A model generated the notes under the pieces. The model did not search any database, was not told the DNA's origin, and saw only the letters and a list, made by a program, of their open reading frames with translations. 64,000 nt of DNA from contig CM022673.1 of assembly GCA_012295275.1 (NCBI GenBank), forward strand, positions 23,131,581-23,195,580, in the 5' to 3' direction. A program made the position numbers and the translations under genes. This document shows, one piece after another, positions 51,321 through 64,000 of this stretch; within the stretch, counting starts at the first letter, position 1; every line of letters begins with the position of its first letter. Source of the DNA: Chrysomallon squamiferum. Lineage: Eukaryota; Mollusca; Gastropoda; Neomphalida; Peltospiridae.

Positions 51321-51346
51321 AGACCTCGACCTCTGACCTATAAATA
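51321..51346 (+). promoter_or_regulatory. Candidate promoter of the aldo-keto reductase gene
   Basis: TATAAATA at 51339-51346 lies 45 nt before the start codon. Immediately upstream the minus strand reads AGGTCA, G, AGGTCG (51327-51339), a nuclear-receptor direct repeat with 1-nt spacing (DR1). A third half-site AGGTCT (51321-51326) abuts it. A transcription start about 30 nt past the TATA would give a 5' UTR of roughly 20 nt. Function is inferred from motifs alone. Confidence 0.4.
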
Positions 51347-51390
51347 TTTAATGACGCATGTAACTCTGTCAGAGACGATAGCGTTGCAAA

Positions 51391-54300
51391 ATGAAAAGAA
51401 TAACGCTGCCAGGAACCGATCTAAAAGTTTCGCAAATCTGTCATGGATGTTGGCAGTTTAACAACAACAAAGAAAATATTAACTGGAATGCACAGTCTGT
51501 CGAGGTAAGGTTTAGACCATTTCAGAGATAGTGAATTATTTTATCTTTCAGGTTTAGTTTTTACTGTTTAATCTTGTACTTGTAGTAAGTAGTTCTACTA
51601 GTAGAAAAACTATTTTAAACAGCGACGGGACATATGCTCTGTATTGACTGTATGTTGTTAATGAAAACAAATCAGAATACTAAATGAAAGAAAAGTTTAA
51701 ACTGATACAGTATATCCTGTATTTTGATCATGATAACACCCACTAGCTATGTGACTATGTCAATTGTTTATAATACTGTGATTCAGTACTCTTTTTATTT
51801 TAATATTAATTATCAAAACCAGAAATAGTACATATGCTTTAAACAATATTCATCTTTTGGAGGAATAATAATTGTAAACTATACAGTAACGTAATGAAAA
51901 ACCATTAACATTTAATCATTTGAATTAATAAAAAAAAAAAAAAAAAATAAAAAAAGGAGATATTTTTTACAAAGTTACTTTGTCATACTTTTCATAATTG
52001 ATTCATTTGCCTATAATAGTAAAAATAAAGAGATCATATGTAATAGAATTTCCTTTTAGCAAGTCGTTCAAACAAATTTTCCTTTTCATAATACTTATAT
52101 TCATCTAAAATGTCAAACCTGATGTTTAAATTTAGTATTTTGTTTTTAATTCTCTGGGGTTAAATAGAAGGCTTGGTTTGTCAGCCTACCTTATTAGTGG
52201 CCTAATGCTGTGAAATACACCATTTGACAGGTTCAGTAGTGATCTCCAGTAGTTTATGTTAATGAACATTAATCTGGCACTCTACATACTATTAATATAT
52301 AATTCACATTATTACTGTATATGTAAAAAAAAAGAGCGTCACTGTTGAAGATAAATTTTAAATAACACCTGTTTTTAGCAATATAATATTAAACTAGAAT
52401 ATATAGATCTGTGATCTGTAGTCTTCCTCATATCTGCAGATTTATTTTATTTGAGCGTCAGTTTTATACAGCTAAGAAACAGTGAAGAAATTTAAAAAAA
52501 AAAGATGCTTCATAAAACAGTATCTAGAATGTTACTTTATTTGGGTCATCATATCCACCCGTATCTCTCAAATGTATGTCACAGCCCTGAAAACAGCAAT
52601 GGTTAAATATAATGACCTTAGATGACTTGATTTTATCAGATGTCACTGGCCCATACATAGGTAGAGTCCATGCAAACAGTAACATGGGATATTATATTCA
52701 CATTTTATAAAAAGATTAATTAATAAATAGATGTTAAACATTTTGTCTAGTGCAATGTTTCTAAATTGCAATTTTAGATATTTATGTTACTTTATTTTCT
52801 AACTATAAAACCAGTTAATGCCTTTTCATTTCAAATACTTTTCATTTTTATTTTTCTGTTTGTAATATAGTGTTTGTCTTTGCAACAGAAATAATGTGTA
52901 TTAGATAACTAAAATATTTATCCATCATTAATTCTGTTTCAAATATATTTTCAAAGATTCGTTTTATACAGTTTTGCTGCTAATTTATTAATTTTTTATT
53001 AATTATTTTAGGTATCAAAATCCATTGTGGACAAATGTTTTGAAGTAGGAATCAACTTCTTTGACACTGCACAGGTAATTCACTTTTTTTGTAAATTAAT
53101 TTATAGCTGCAAAAAAGGTTATTTGTTGTATTTGAAAATCAAGATGTTTTCATAAAATGTAATTTATGCCAAGGTTATATGACAGAGTTCTTGACATATT
53201 TAAAATTTGCAAAGTTATTTTCAGATTCTTAGATTTTTGGTTTTAAAATAAATCTGTTGAAAGCATACAGATCATTGAATCAAAAATAAAAGCTCTATAG
53301 GATTTAATTAAAGCACAAACAAATCATTTGGTTTCTAAGTATACTGTTCAAATAATTTGTATATATTTCGTTATAACACAGGCTCTATATATTATTTTGC
53401 TTTCCAAATATTTTATGTGTCTTATATATTCATTTTTTTTAATTGTTTTATTTTATTATTACTATTAAATTTATTTTATCAACTTATATTAGATCAAAAT
53501 TTATTTATTTTATTTTATTTAAGTTTTATTTAATTAAATGCCAAATAATAATAAAATTCATTGGTCAGTTTATTTTATTTAATTTAAGCTTTATTTAATT
53601 ATTTGCCAAATAATAATAAAATTCATTGGCTAGTTTATTTAAAAATATATTTATTAATAAAATTATTTTTGTTAATCGTTGTTATTTTTTGTTTTCTTCA
53701 AATTAATTATTATTTAAAAAGGATAAATCCTATGTTCCTTGTCCACACAGGGGTATTCTGGTTCTGAGGAAGTGTTAGGTGAATGTCTGCAGGGACGTCG
53801 ACAAGATGCAGTGATTGCCACAAAGTTTGGATTCCGTGAAGGGATTGCAACGCCACCATATTCTGCTCAGGAGATAGAAGAAGCAATTGAAACCAGCCTC
53901 AGGAAGCTGAAAACCACTTACATTGATATTATGCAGGTACTAATATTTTTAACACTGAAAAAGAATTGTGATAAAAATCTTGAAATATATGTATTAATTT
54001 TTGTAACCCTGATTAACACTTTGGCTTTATTAATTAAAATACATACATCCATCCATCCATCCATACAGATATATTTTAAAATATTTTAAAAATAATTTAG
54101 ATTCATTTTCCAAGTTTTGTGAGGGATAAAGAAGAGGCAATAACTGAACTGAAAAGACAGATAGGACTTGGGAAGATTCGTTGTTACGGTGTATCTAACT
54201 ATGGACCTAAAAACCTGACAGAATTTATGGCTGTGGGAGGAAAACCAGTTGTTAATCAGGTCAGCATGAATAAAAATGTTAAGAGTATTTTAAAAGAGAG

Positions 54301-56859
54301 TGTGTGTGTCATTCCTATAACCAGTCCTTCCTAACAATAAAATATAACATTAAAAATAGCAAGCTTTTGCCTATGCACATTCATTGTTTTGTCATCATTT
54401 TATTACTTTAATTTGGTCAGAAAATAAAAGAAAGAAATATAAATTGTAAAACAGCAGTATCCTTTTCAAAAATAAAAAAGGGAAGAAGTAATCCCCCTTA
54501 CATCTCCAAAAAGCTCAGCAAAGACTGTAAATGAAATAATAATTTATATTTAAAAATTGTATTTATGGTATTAAGTTTTATAAACAGATTTAAAATAAAA
54601 AGATGCTTCATAAGACAACAATTTTGTTTAAATTATAATGTTTTGTTTCAACGTAGAATAACAGCTAGATCACATATTTATTGGCTAATACTTATTTAAA
54701 TAATTATACTATTACTAAAAGTCATAATAGTAATAATAATACATACATAAGATAAGCAATAACATTACTAATTATAATAATAGTATATACAAATAACATT
54801 AAACAGACAATACAGTTTATATTTGTAATATTTGTAGATGGGCTACAATTTGTTGTGGCGGTCAGTTGAATATGATGTTCAGCGAATCTGTAAGGAAAAT
54901 AATATAAGTATACTGGCATATTCTCCATTACAACAAGGATTGCTGACTGGAAAGTTCCAGAAACTGGAGGACATACCCGAAGGGCGTAGAAGAGGAAAGC
55001 TTTTTAAGAACACTGGAGACACGTATGATTATATTTATATTATTTATGATTACATGGGAATTTGTAGAGTCATGGGATAGATACATAATTTAAAAAGCAG
55101 ACAAGTATGATTATATTTATATTATTTATGATTATATGAGAACTTCTGAAGTCAGGGGATAGATAACAAGTTATGAATCAAAAATTTCATTTCCTTTTTT
55201 TTAATAGTGCTTTAAATATTAAATATTAATGTCAGATTAATTATTTTTTGCCTTTTCCCTCTACCTGATATAGGATTCTTTTAATATTGAAGGAATACTT
55301 ATATCTGCTGTGCATTCAGTGGTATTAAATAATTTATTGTGTTCTTACATACAATCTTCCTATACTTCATTCTTCATGCTGACAAAAGAAATAAAATTCA
55401 CCTCTGTTGTGGATTTTTATTAATACTAAACTTATATGTTTTTTGTTTTTTTAACCATTTGGGACATATTTATGTATTTTATTTGGTATGAATATTCCTT
55501 TGGCTGCTGATATTCTGTTAAAGTTTATAATTATAATTTGTTTAGTAACAAGTTAGCTCGTCATGGGCAAGAAGGTGCGGAAGAAGAAGTCATTGCTGTA
55601 AGTCATATATTATTATTTATCATATAACTAAACTCTGCTTGCCTGATGAATGACAGATTACACTGGTTTGCCATTTCACTATTATTATTGTATTTCTTCA
55701 GAACTGGTTTATCTAATACTGTGGCATGTGTTTACATAGTCATGAAAAGATACACATAAAATACCATTACTTTGTAAAAGTTCTTTCAAATATATCTATA
55801 TCACTATAAAGGTTATTATAGTTGAAAGTAAATAATAATGTTTAGAACTACAACTTTCAAGTAAAGTCCAGCACATACACATACAAAATAAGAAAGATTT
55901 GTTTTGTAGGCACTGGAAAAAATCCGAGAAATATGTAAGAAGGCTGATATAACTATGTCCCAAGCATCTATCTCATGGCTGTTACAGCAAGATGCTGTGG
56001 CTGCAGTTATTGCAGGAGCAAGCAAACCAGAACAAGTTGTCACAAACAGCAGCGTTGTAACATTACCACCGGTAAATACTTATTAAACTTATAAGATATA
56101 ATTCTGTGGTGTAATTATAAAAGAATCATTCATGTTTGGTATTTTTATTTGTTTTTAAAACTGTTTCAGGTTATAATGTTTTTATGTATACAATGTTTTC
56201 TTTATTCAGTCATTCATTCAGTTCTTTTATGTCTGTTTAATATGTAATTAATGTTTGATGATTCCATAAAAGTATTGCTATCAACGTCAGTTGTTCAGTG
56301 AATAAGCTGTCAGACTTCTGGCTTGCTGGTACTTTAGATATTGCTTGTGACAGCTACCCATAGCTTGTTGTGGAAGTTTAAAACTACTACATTGTCTCAT
56401 TTAAAAAAAAAAAAAATCTTCGAACAAATTGATCCAATCACTGTCTTAACAACATGCTTTACAAACAACTTGTTCTCAATTCCAATTAGCATGATTAAAT
56501 TTCAAGATTCTATCTTACTTGTTAAAGATCAGCATATAATTTTATTATTTTTTCATCTAGAGGGAAATTATAGTAGCCATTTCAGCAGTGTTCTTTGATA
56601 GTGCTTTTTAACTCAACAATCTCACTTGTTTTCTAATAATGTAAATTTTGTTTTATGACATGATAATTATACTTTGAATTTTAGTGCATATTGCATCACA
56701 GAAAATGTTATCTATTCTGAATTTAATTGAAATATTAAAAGTTCCAACTTATTTCTATTTTAGGAGGTGGTCAAACAGTTATCTGAGGCAACTGACCCAG
56801 TTAAAGCAAAAATAGGGAAGAGTCTTGACCAGTGGGCATTTCCAGATCGCTGTGAATGA
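51391..56859 (+). CDS. Aldo-keto reductase, eight exons, complete
   Basis: A cytosolic NADPH-dependent oxidoreductase of the aldo/keto reductase superfamily. Exons: 51391-51504, 53012-53074, 53751-53936, 54101-54259, 54838-55022, 55546-55597, 55910-56071, 56764-56859; introns are GT-AG and phases agree, giving 338 aa and TGA. The catalytic tetrad is visible: Asp56 (FFDTA), Tyr61 (GYSGSE), Lys84 (ATKFG) and His123 (MQIHFP). Strand and loop motifs follow the TIM barrel: KIRCYGVSNYGP, then NISILAYSPLQQGLLTGKF, then MSQASISWLLQQDAVAAVIAGASKPEQV for cofactor binding. The LFKNTG-RHGQEGAEEEV segment and the TDPVKAKIGKSLDQW end resemble the bacterial/plant-type group (YajO/YrpG-like, auxin-induced-protein-like) more than vertebrate AKR1 enzymes. 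The substrate cannot be inferred. Confidence 0.93.
51931..51957. repeat. Poly-A run in aldo-keto reductase intron 1
   Basis: A near-pure A run with one T interruption. Confidence 0.85.
53517..53641. repeat. 65-bp tandem duplication in aldo-keto reductase intron 2
   Basis: CCAAATAATAATAAAATTCA occurs at 53541 and again at 53606, each preceded by TTTATTTAATT-type sequence and followed by TTGG and then TCAG or CTAG plus TTTATTT. Few differences separate the copies, so the duplication is fairly recent. Confidence 0.9.
55023..55170. repeat. 82-bp tandem duplication covering a splice donor
   Basis: GTATGATTATATTTATATTA starts at 55023 (the intron 5 donor) and again at 55105. Similarity continues for about 60 nt in each copy (TTATGATTA, ATGGGAA/ATGAGAA, GGGATAGATA). 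The second copy carries the same GTATGA donor-like sequence. Confidence 0.88.
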
Positions 56860-57047
56860 TGGCTTAGAACTGTAAAAACTGAATTAATGGTGTTTTAAAT
56901 ACCAAACACTATTCAAACCTATCTCAGCACAAAAACTGCACATTTCCCAATTTCAGCACAACTGTCTTTAATAATTAGTTTAGGAGACTGTTTTGCTTTG
57001 TCTTTCAAAATATTTTGATTGTCCCTTTATAAATACATTTTTTAATA

Positions 57048-58075
57048 CTGAATTCCTCTCCCCAAGATCATCATCATCATAATAAGGCTTAGATTACTTT
57101 TTTTTTTTAAATTTAAATTTTGACCCTACATTTGGTTGTACTGGAAAACATGGATTTCTTGTTGGTGATAGTTTTAGTAAAACCTTAATGGCTTAGGTAC
57201 AAAAAATAACAGTAGTTTAATTTCAGTACTGTTTATTTGCACACATAATTGTATCTTTCAGTTAAGATATTGTGCTGTTAAAACAAATGCACTTGATTAA
57301 ATATTAAATACATCATGTAATTAGTAACTGATTTTAATACAAAATTATTTAATATAATTATGTATATTAAAATACAATAATCATTTGTAATTAATAATTT
57401 CATACTGACATTCCATACCAGTCATAAGTTCACCGAAAATCAATTTTTATTTTTAAAATGGTATTAAAACAGACCTTTTGATAAAATCTTTCACTGAATA
57501 GCTGCAATTTTATTCTTGGATTCCTGATAAAATGTACAATTCACTGGATTTTAAAAACTTTGTTTTGATTTTTACATTTATTATTCAAAATGGTGAAGTT
57601 TCTTAACTGAATACATTTGGCTTGGTTAATGGAATTATTAATGATAACAGAAAAATTATACTGTGCATTTTTTTATGGTTACTTGTTTATTAATAAAGCT
57701 TTCGTTAGTAAAATGTCATTTAATTTGTATTATTCTGTATGGCATTGCTACATAATAAGATGTCATTACAGGGAATTCATTCACAGGGCAAGACATCAGT
57801 GCTTTTCCATTTTTCCAATGAATAATGAATTCCTATACCTGAGATCATCATAATCATAATATTCTTAGATTACATCTTTCTTTTTTATTTAAATTTTGAA
57901 CCTACATTTGGTTGTATTGGAAAACATGGATTTCTAGTTGGTGATAGTTTTAGTAAACCTAAACATGTAAAAAATAACAGTTGTTTAATTATAAGTATTG
58001 TCATTTATTTTGTATTATTCTGTAAGGCATTGCTACATAATAAGATCCGATTACAGGGAAGTCATCAACTCCTTA
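57048..58075. repeat. Diverged tandem duplication with internal deletion
   Basis: The segment 57048-57230 recurs at 57826-58000; shared blocks include CCTACATTTGGTTGTA, GGAAAACATGGATTTCT and GTTGGTGATAGTTTTAGTAAA. The segment 57705-57780 recurs at about 57995-58070 (GGCATTGCTACATAATAAGA, ATTACAGGGAA). So a ~778-bp unit was duplicated, and the second copy then lost about 490 bp (or the first gained it). Confidence 0.85.
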
Positions 58076-58835
58076 TTAAAAATTGAAACAAAATGATCAT
58101 ATCAAATACATAGCCATTTATAGAATTCATTGTGAATCTTAGGTTTATTTAAGCCAGAGCAAAGACATTTATGATAGTTCACAGACACCAAAGAAAAAGA
58201 AAAAAAGGGAACACGTTGAAATGTACAAATAAGCAAAACTGAAGATTTTAATATTTTTTTAATGAAAGTTCAGTATTACTCACCACTACTCAAACAGTAA
58301 AATCAAATAATTTTTAAGAAATTGGAAATGTTCATTGACAAATTGAATTTGCCAACATGTTTTTATGGGGTAAGTGGACCTATAAGTAAGTGATGAATCC
58401 TGTACAAATGAATTTATCAAAATAAAAAATGATCTTAACATCAGTTCAGTAAAGACACTATTTGTTAATCAGACTTCAGAGGTCCAATGTGCAAACAGCA
58501 CTATTTTCTGGGCTGACACCATTCAGTGGTTTATACTTTTCAGTTATTTTATCAAGGAATAATTTGGAAGCATTTTCTAGAATATTAGAATAACATATAT
58601 CATGGATTTAAACAAAATTGATAGATCACCATTAGGAAAAGAAAATAGTTTAATGAATTCATAATAAAAAAATTATCTTGACTGAGGTACCTGGCATCCA
58701 GACATCTCATGCAATACAAAAACTATTAAACATCCAAATAAATTTTTATTCAGTAGAAAAATTAATAAAGCATATCTTGTTATACACAAAATCCATAACA
58801 AAAAAACAACATTTCAGATGTTTAAATACAAACCA

Positions 58836-58839
<4 letters not shown>

Positions 58840-58871
<32 letters not shown>
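58840..58871. repeat. Poly-A run
   Basis: About 32 A residues in intergenic DNA with no evident retroposon body to its left. Confidence 0.9.
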
Positions 58872-58874
<3 letters not shown>

Positions 58875-61800
58875 AAAATCAGAAAAATAAAACATTAGAA
58901 TTTTTGTTAAGCAACCTTCATAACACACCAATTACCATTTTTATAATTAAGGATTAATAGTTAAAAAGTTTATAATAATTAACAAGATGGAAATGTACAT
59001 ATCTGAATAGTTAAGCAGTATCCCTACCAATTTCCATATAACAGTTTTATAAAATACTAAATATTAAGTTATGATAAATAACCATGTGATTCAAAAGTTT
59101 ACAAGGACATAAGTTAAGCAACACAGCCATTAAAAAAAATTCAAGTTACCATTTTCATGGATAACTGGATTAATTAAACACTTGATTAGAATACTTGATA
59201 AGAAATGTATGTATAAATAAAAACTGAACATGAGAAACCAATTGCTATTAAATTTTTTTACATCATTAATTTAATAAATAACTGATTCACAATATAATGG
59301 TCAGATAAACAATAAACAATATAATTACATAATTGTCATATTAAACCAAATACAATTTTATTATTTGCTAATTAATTAAATAGATAATTCATTTTAATGG
59401 ACATGGAAAAATACTGTGAAGCATTATTTAACACTAATAATAGAGTGCACATCTTAACCAACAATCCAGTTCAGCTTTACTCCATGATTTTAAAAGAGGC
59501 TATATGGGCATTTTTATTCTTGACAATTTTAACAAATACTGTATTGACAAAATGTTTTAGATAAAAAAGTGAGTGTGTGTGTGTGTTAAGGACTTTTTCA
59601 TACATCTATGCTGCTTACTTGTGACTGGTCATCCATATTTACTTTTAATATTAATGTGCAAAGCATGTTAAAAAACTAACAGATTTTGTTCAGTTTATGC
59701 ATGTGACTGAATAACGTGGTTCATAAAAATTTTAAAGTTAAAACCAACCAAAATCTGTTAAAACATTTGTGTGACTGTTGCAATTTAAATGTTATTTTAA
59801 GCAACAGTGGTTTTAAACATACCATCAAACTGATTAAGATGAATGTAGCTATGTGGTTAATGAAAGGTGTTGATGTGTGTGTGTGTGTGTGTGTGAATAT
59901 ACATATGCATGACTGCCTGTTCTTAAATGTGTTCAGTGTATGTTCAAATATAACAACAAACTGATTTAGGTCAGTGTATACATGTGGTTAAGTAATGTGG
60001 TTTATGAAAATATTGTTCTTCTATACTTAATATAAAGTTACCATAATGTAAAGTTTAAATCTTACATAAAAAATTTGTTAACAGCAAAACTAAATACTAA
60101 AAAAATCTAACAGCTGGTGTGAAATCATATGTCCCAATTAGTTCATGTATTTTTGCAAATGGCATGTACATAGTAAGTAAATGACTTAATATCTAATTAA
60201 TCTGGTATTCATGGACCTTTTACATCTGTATAATTTTAATTCTATACAAATAATTGCATACATAACTATCACATATGTAAAAATAAATATTTTCTTATAG
60301 CCCACACTTTTTATAAGAAAATAATGACATTTCAAGGCACAGTTAACCAAAAAGCTTAGTTCTAAGTTATCTAGATATAATAAAAATACAATAAGCATAC
60401 AATATCAAATAAAGAAAGTTTCTATAGCTACAAGATCTGTAACATTAAATTGATAAATGCAGATTTAATTCAATCTGGGTATTTTATAGTATTTGAAAAT
60501 GAGTACGCCATTCTATAAATAATCTACTGACTAGAAAATATGGACATTGGGAACAATACTGTATTTCAATAAATTCATTTTTACCTAAATTTCTAAAAAA
60601 CAAAAAAACCTAATTCTGTCTCTGAATATTTTTCCCATTCTTATATTTGCTTTTATCATTAAATAATGAATAGAAAATATATAGATTATTTTGAATTCAT
60701 GCTGAATTTTGTATACACATAACTATTGTAAATATCATTCCAGCTGCAGGGGTTCAATGTAGACATGTTTCTACAAAACAACAGAAAGAAATTAAGACTT
60801 TAATTACATAATAATTCTTTAAAAAATAATAATACTTTCACTTAATGTGTTCCCTTAACATCTAATAAAAACACATGCAAATGTTTAATGTGTTTTATTT
60901 TTGAAATTTATACTGAACTTTCTATAAACATATGTACTGCTAACTAATTATTTTCTTTTCTAATTAAGCACCATTAAAGCATGCATGTGTGTCTGTGTAT
61001 ATGTGTTTGTGAGTATGTGTACATATATATATATAGGCAACCTTTTGTTTCAGAAAATTCATAATTACTATTTAAAGATCTCTCACTCTCCTTCAAAACA
61101 TATGAGAAAAACATGTGAAACTTGCTGTAGTGATGTTAAATAAATAATTCAGGAAGCCTGTTTTAGTCTTAAACACAACAGAAACTATATATACAGACAA
61201 CATTTAAGCAAGCATATTTAAGAAAACAGGCATTGTCATTTGAGCATGGTATTTAACCCTTTAAGATATATACACATCGTTAACAAAATAGTACAATATG
61301 TAATTATTCTATTTATTTGTATATATATAAGATATTAATAAGACTAGTAACTGCTGAGATTAATGGAAAAAATGTCATTAGTATATTTATAATAACTATT
61401 ATCTCATTTTAAAACTGTTTTCAATGAGTTAAATGTAAACTGAATTTGGATGTATTTGAATTAATAATTATAAAGCTACCTTGAAAAAAATAAAAAACAA
61501 AATAAAAATACCTAACAGTTAACAAAAATTAACCAAATAATAAAATAATAATAAATAAATAGTAATAATAATAAATCTTATATAAGACATTCAAAATACA
61601 AAGTGTTTGTTTTTTCGAAATTATCTCAGAATAACATCAAAATAAATTAAGTTACTAACATTATACTGTATAAATGTGACAAACATGATATGTGAATATC
61701 TGAATTAACATCAACAATAAAATATATAATAAAATAGTAAATTGTAAACAAATAAATGAAAATATCACCAGAAATACAAGTTAAAAAAAAATGTATTTGT

Positions 61801-63278
61801 AATCTTTTTAAAAGCATCTTTAATAATACATTTATAGAATTTTTTTTTTTTATTGACTGGCCTCTGAAATATTTATAATGATAAAGACAAAAAGGGATCT
61901 TAAATGAATAGTCTACAAAATTGTTTACTTTTTCTTCATAATCAAAGTTAAAAACATAAATAAATAAATATTGAGATATACAGGGTTAAATCCTGTTCGA
62001 ATAATATTAACTTATTAGCCAGTAATAATGGTATTTTTCAGAAAAATATGTTACTAAATGTATGAAATTTATTTCAAGAATTTATCATTCTAATGCAAAA
62101 ATTACACAATCAATTGATGAAATCCAAAAACCAATGTAAGAATGTGTTTAATACAAGTTAAGTACATGGAAAAAAAAAAATAAAGAAATGAAAAGTAAGT
62201 CAGCATCGGTATCACAGAATAAAGAAAAATTTTAGAGATCAATTTAATATTGCTACATTTAATCTGATGGGGAATAAAACAAGTCTGTTTGGTGATAGGT
62301 GTCAGGAACCTTTGGACTTTAAAAAAATAATAATTTTAAAAAGAAACAATTGTAAGAAATAGTTTTAGTTTTTCTGACTGGTTTAAATACAAACTTTCTT
62401 AACTGCTATGGCTAATATTTTTTGATATTTTTACTTTATGTCTGTCAAAATTGTAAACATTTTGATATTATTAAGTTAATTTTAATTTATTTGTTTTACT
62501 TTTTTTTACAATTAAAGCTTTCAAAAGACAGTTTTCAATGTCTCATATTAAAAAAATAATAATAAAAAATTTGTTTTTAAAAATTTTGAATACACAGTTC
62601 TCTTCTTAACATTATACTCACAATCATATTGCTAATATATTATGCTTTGTAATGATTCCTTACAGTATCAAACATTCATAATGATGTAAATATGCAATGA
62701 TGAAAATATAAAGCATCAGTAAAAATTTAAAACATTCTTCATTTTTGTCAAAGTATGAATACAGGAATACGGTACTGCACATAAACTTAGACCTTCAACC
62801 TGAATCAATAACATATCTATAACTTATTATTCAATGAAATAAAAATCTGGATGCTTACAATAATGATGATGATAAAAAACTTGATAACGATTATGATAAT
62901 GATAAAAATCTTCATGATAATGAAATATTGTACTTTAATGGGCATATAACATATGGAAATGTTTTGTATGTTAAATATATAAACATATTGCCATAAGAAC
63001 CAACAATGAATAGTTTTCTGTTGCAATATACAGCAGTGGCAAATATATATTTCAACATATACAAATTAAAATTATTGCAATGGTAAATTTCAAGAACAAA
63101 AAATTATAAAATATATTTTATTAACATAAAATTATTTTTAAAATACAAACTAAAAATAGACATTTTAATAATAGTGGTGTGCCTGATTGTTCATGTACTG
63201 CAAGAAAATAAATAACTTATCAGAGAAGAAATATTTCTATAGATATTTGTACAGTCTTAAGCTATGATTCCATTAATG

Positions 63279-63775
63279 CAGTATGCAAATGCAGCATTGA
63301 GCATACGTTATCAATAAAAAAAAGAAATGCATGTAAACACTTGACAGTGAATGACTGTGAAAGTAAAAACATGAATCACTCTCTGTACCAACTTGTGCTT
63401 CAGATGTCTACAAATGCAGATCACGAAAACAAAACTAGGAAATAAGGAATTGTTTTTCTGAACAAGATGGTAGAATTTTGCAATTAAAAATTCTAAGTAG
63501 CAAAATTTAGAGAAAAATGCTGAACAATGCACTGAACTGAGCACAGCAGGAATCTATGCTGTGGATAAGTATGGTGGTAAGCAGGCTCAATAATACTCTT
63601 GCTGTGTATACATTTCAATAATGATACAAGTAAATTGGATCTTTCTGCTCAGCATCTTAAAAAGAAACTCTTAAGAAAATTAATTAAAAAATAGTAGATT
63701 GAAAAAGCATAGGAAAAAGAAAAACCTTTATGTAGAATCTTATAACTATGTAATGCATGCTGCATTTGCATACTG
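63279..63775. repeat. Pair of inverted 19-bp octamer-containing elements
   Basis: CAGTATGCAAATGCAGCAT at 63279-63297 is matched perfectly in inverted orientation at 63757-63775. The arms are 459 nt apart. Each holds ATGCAAAT, the canonical POU/Oct octamer. Confidence 0.85.
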
Positions 63776-64000
63776 TATTGTTGCATCATTTGTTTCACTG
63801 GTTACGACAACACCCATAAGAATCAATGAAAATCAAGGCTGAAAAATTGTGGGATCAAATATTGACACAAACTCCTACCAAACACTAATTAGTAAGGTAC
63901 ATGAATTCTACCCTCTCCTTTCTCTAACCAACAGGCTTGAGTTGACATTACTAATTTCTATACTGTGTGCCAAATATATTTGAGCTTGAACAGCAAGGGC

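Larger units (their letters stand above)
56860..64000. other. Right-hand intergenic region, no gene recognised
   Basis: Contains the aldo-keto reductase 3' UTR (AATAAA candidate at 57692-57697), the diverged duplication above, a poly-A run (58840-58871), short GT runs (~59574-59586 and ~59876-59894) and the inverted octamer pair near 63280 and 63765. The long A-rich, exon-free stretch could be the 3' UTR or intron of a gene starting beyond the right edge, but nothing in it is recognisable as coding. Confidence 0.5.

Overview
The window is animal nuclear DNA: AT-rich, full of microsatellites and homopolymers, with spliced genes that have GT-AG introns. The recognisable proteins are most like lophotrochozoan and vertebrate orthologues. 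The dense GT, CA, CT, ATT, TTTA and TACA microsatellites would suit a mollusc, with a cephalopod plausible, but the sequence alone does not prove a species. I see no bacterial, phage, CRISPR, rRNA or tRNA features.

Layout. (1) 1-15839, + strand: the 3' 21 exons of a class ID unconventional myosin (MYO1D), running from the P-loop to the end of the TH1 tail. The first ~100 residues lie upstream of the window. (2) 15840-29086: a ~13 kb gap with no convincing gene. It holds microsatellites, a decayed 30-bp-period minisatellite (20180-20680) and an inverted repeat (17750-17851). (3) 29087-29953, - strand: an intronless CDK5 activator, p35-type (CDK5R1). (4) 29954-33182: a 3.2 kb head-to-head interval. 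(5) 33183-40286, + strand: 12 coding exons of proteasome lid subunit Rpn6/PSMD11, complete at 419 aa. (6) 42858-44168, + strand: an intronless ankyrin-repeat/SOCS-box protein, a probable Cullin-5 substrate adaptor. (7) 48839-50455, + strand: an intronless, extremely Glu/Arg-rich coiled-coil protein of 538 aa with no recognised family. (8) 51391-56859, + strand: an eight-exon aldo-keto reductase, complete at 338 aa with its catalytic tetrad. (9) 56860-64000: no gene recognised. It contains a partial tandem duplication and a pair of inverted octamer-containing elements.

The genes do not form one pathway. The most notable point is gene order: MYO1D, CDK5R1 and PSMD11 are also adjacent on human 17q11.2. 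This looks like a deeply conserved bilaterian block, with MYO1D and CDK5R1 convergent in both and PSMD11 flipped here.

I did not find a clear new biological system. The best candidates for something undescribed are the Glu/Arg-rich coiled-coil gene, the 30-bp minisatellite, the inverted octamer pair near the right edge, and a few small regulatory or open-reading-frame oddities, each listed separately with its weaknesses.
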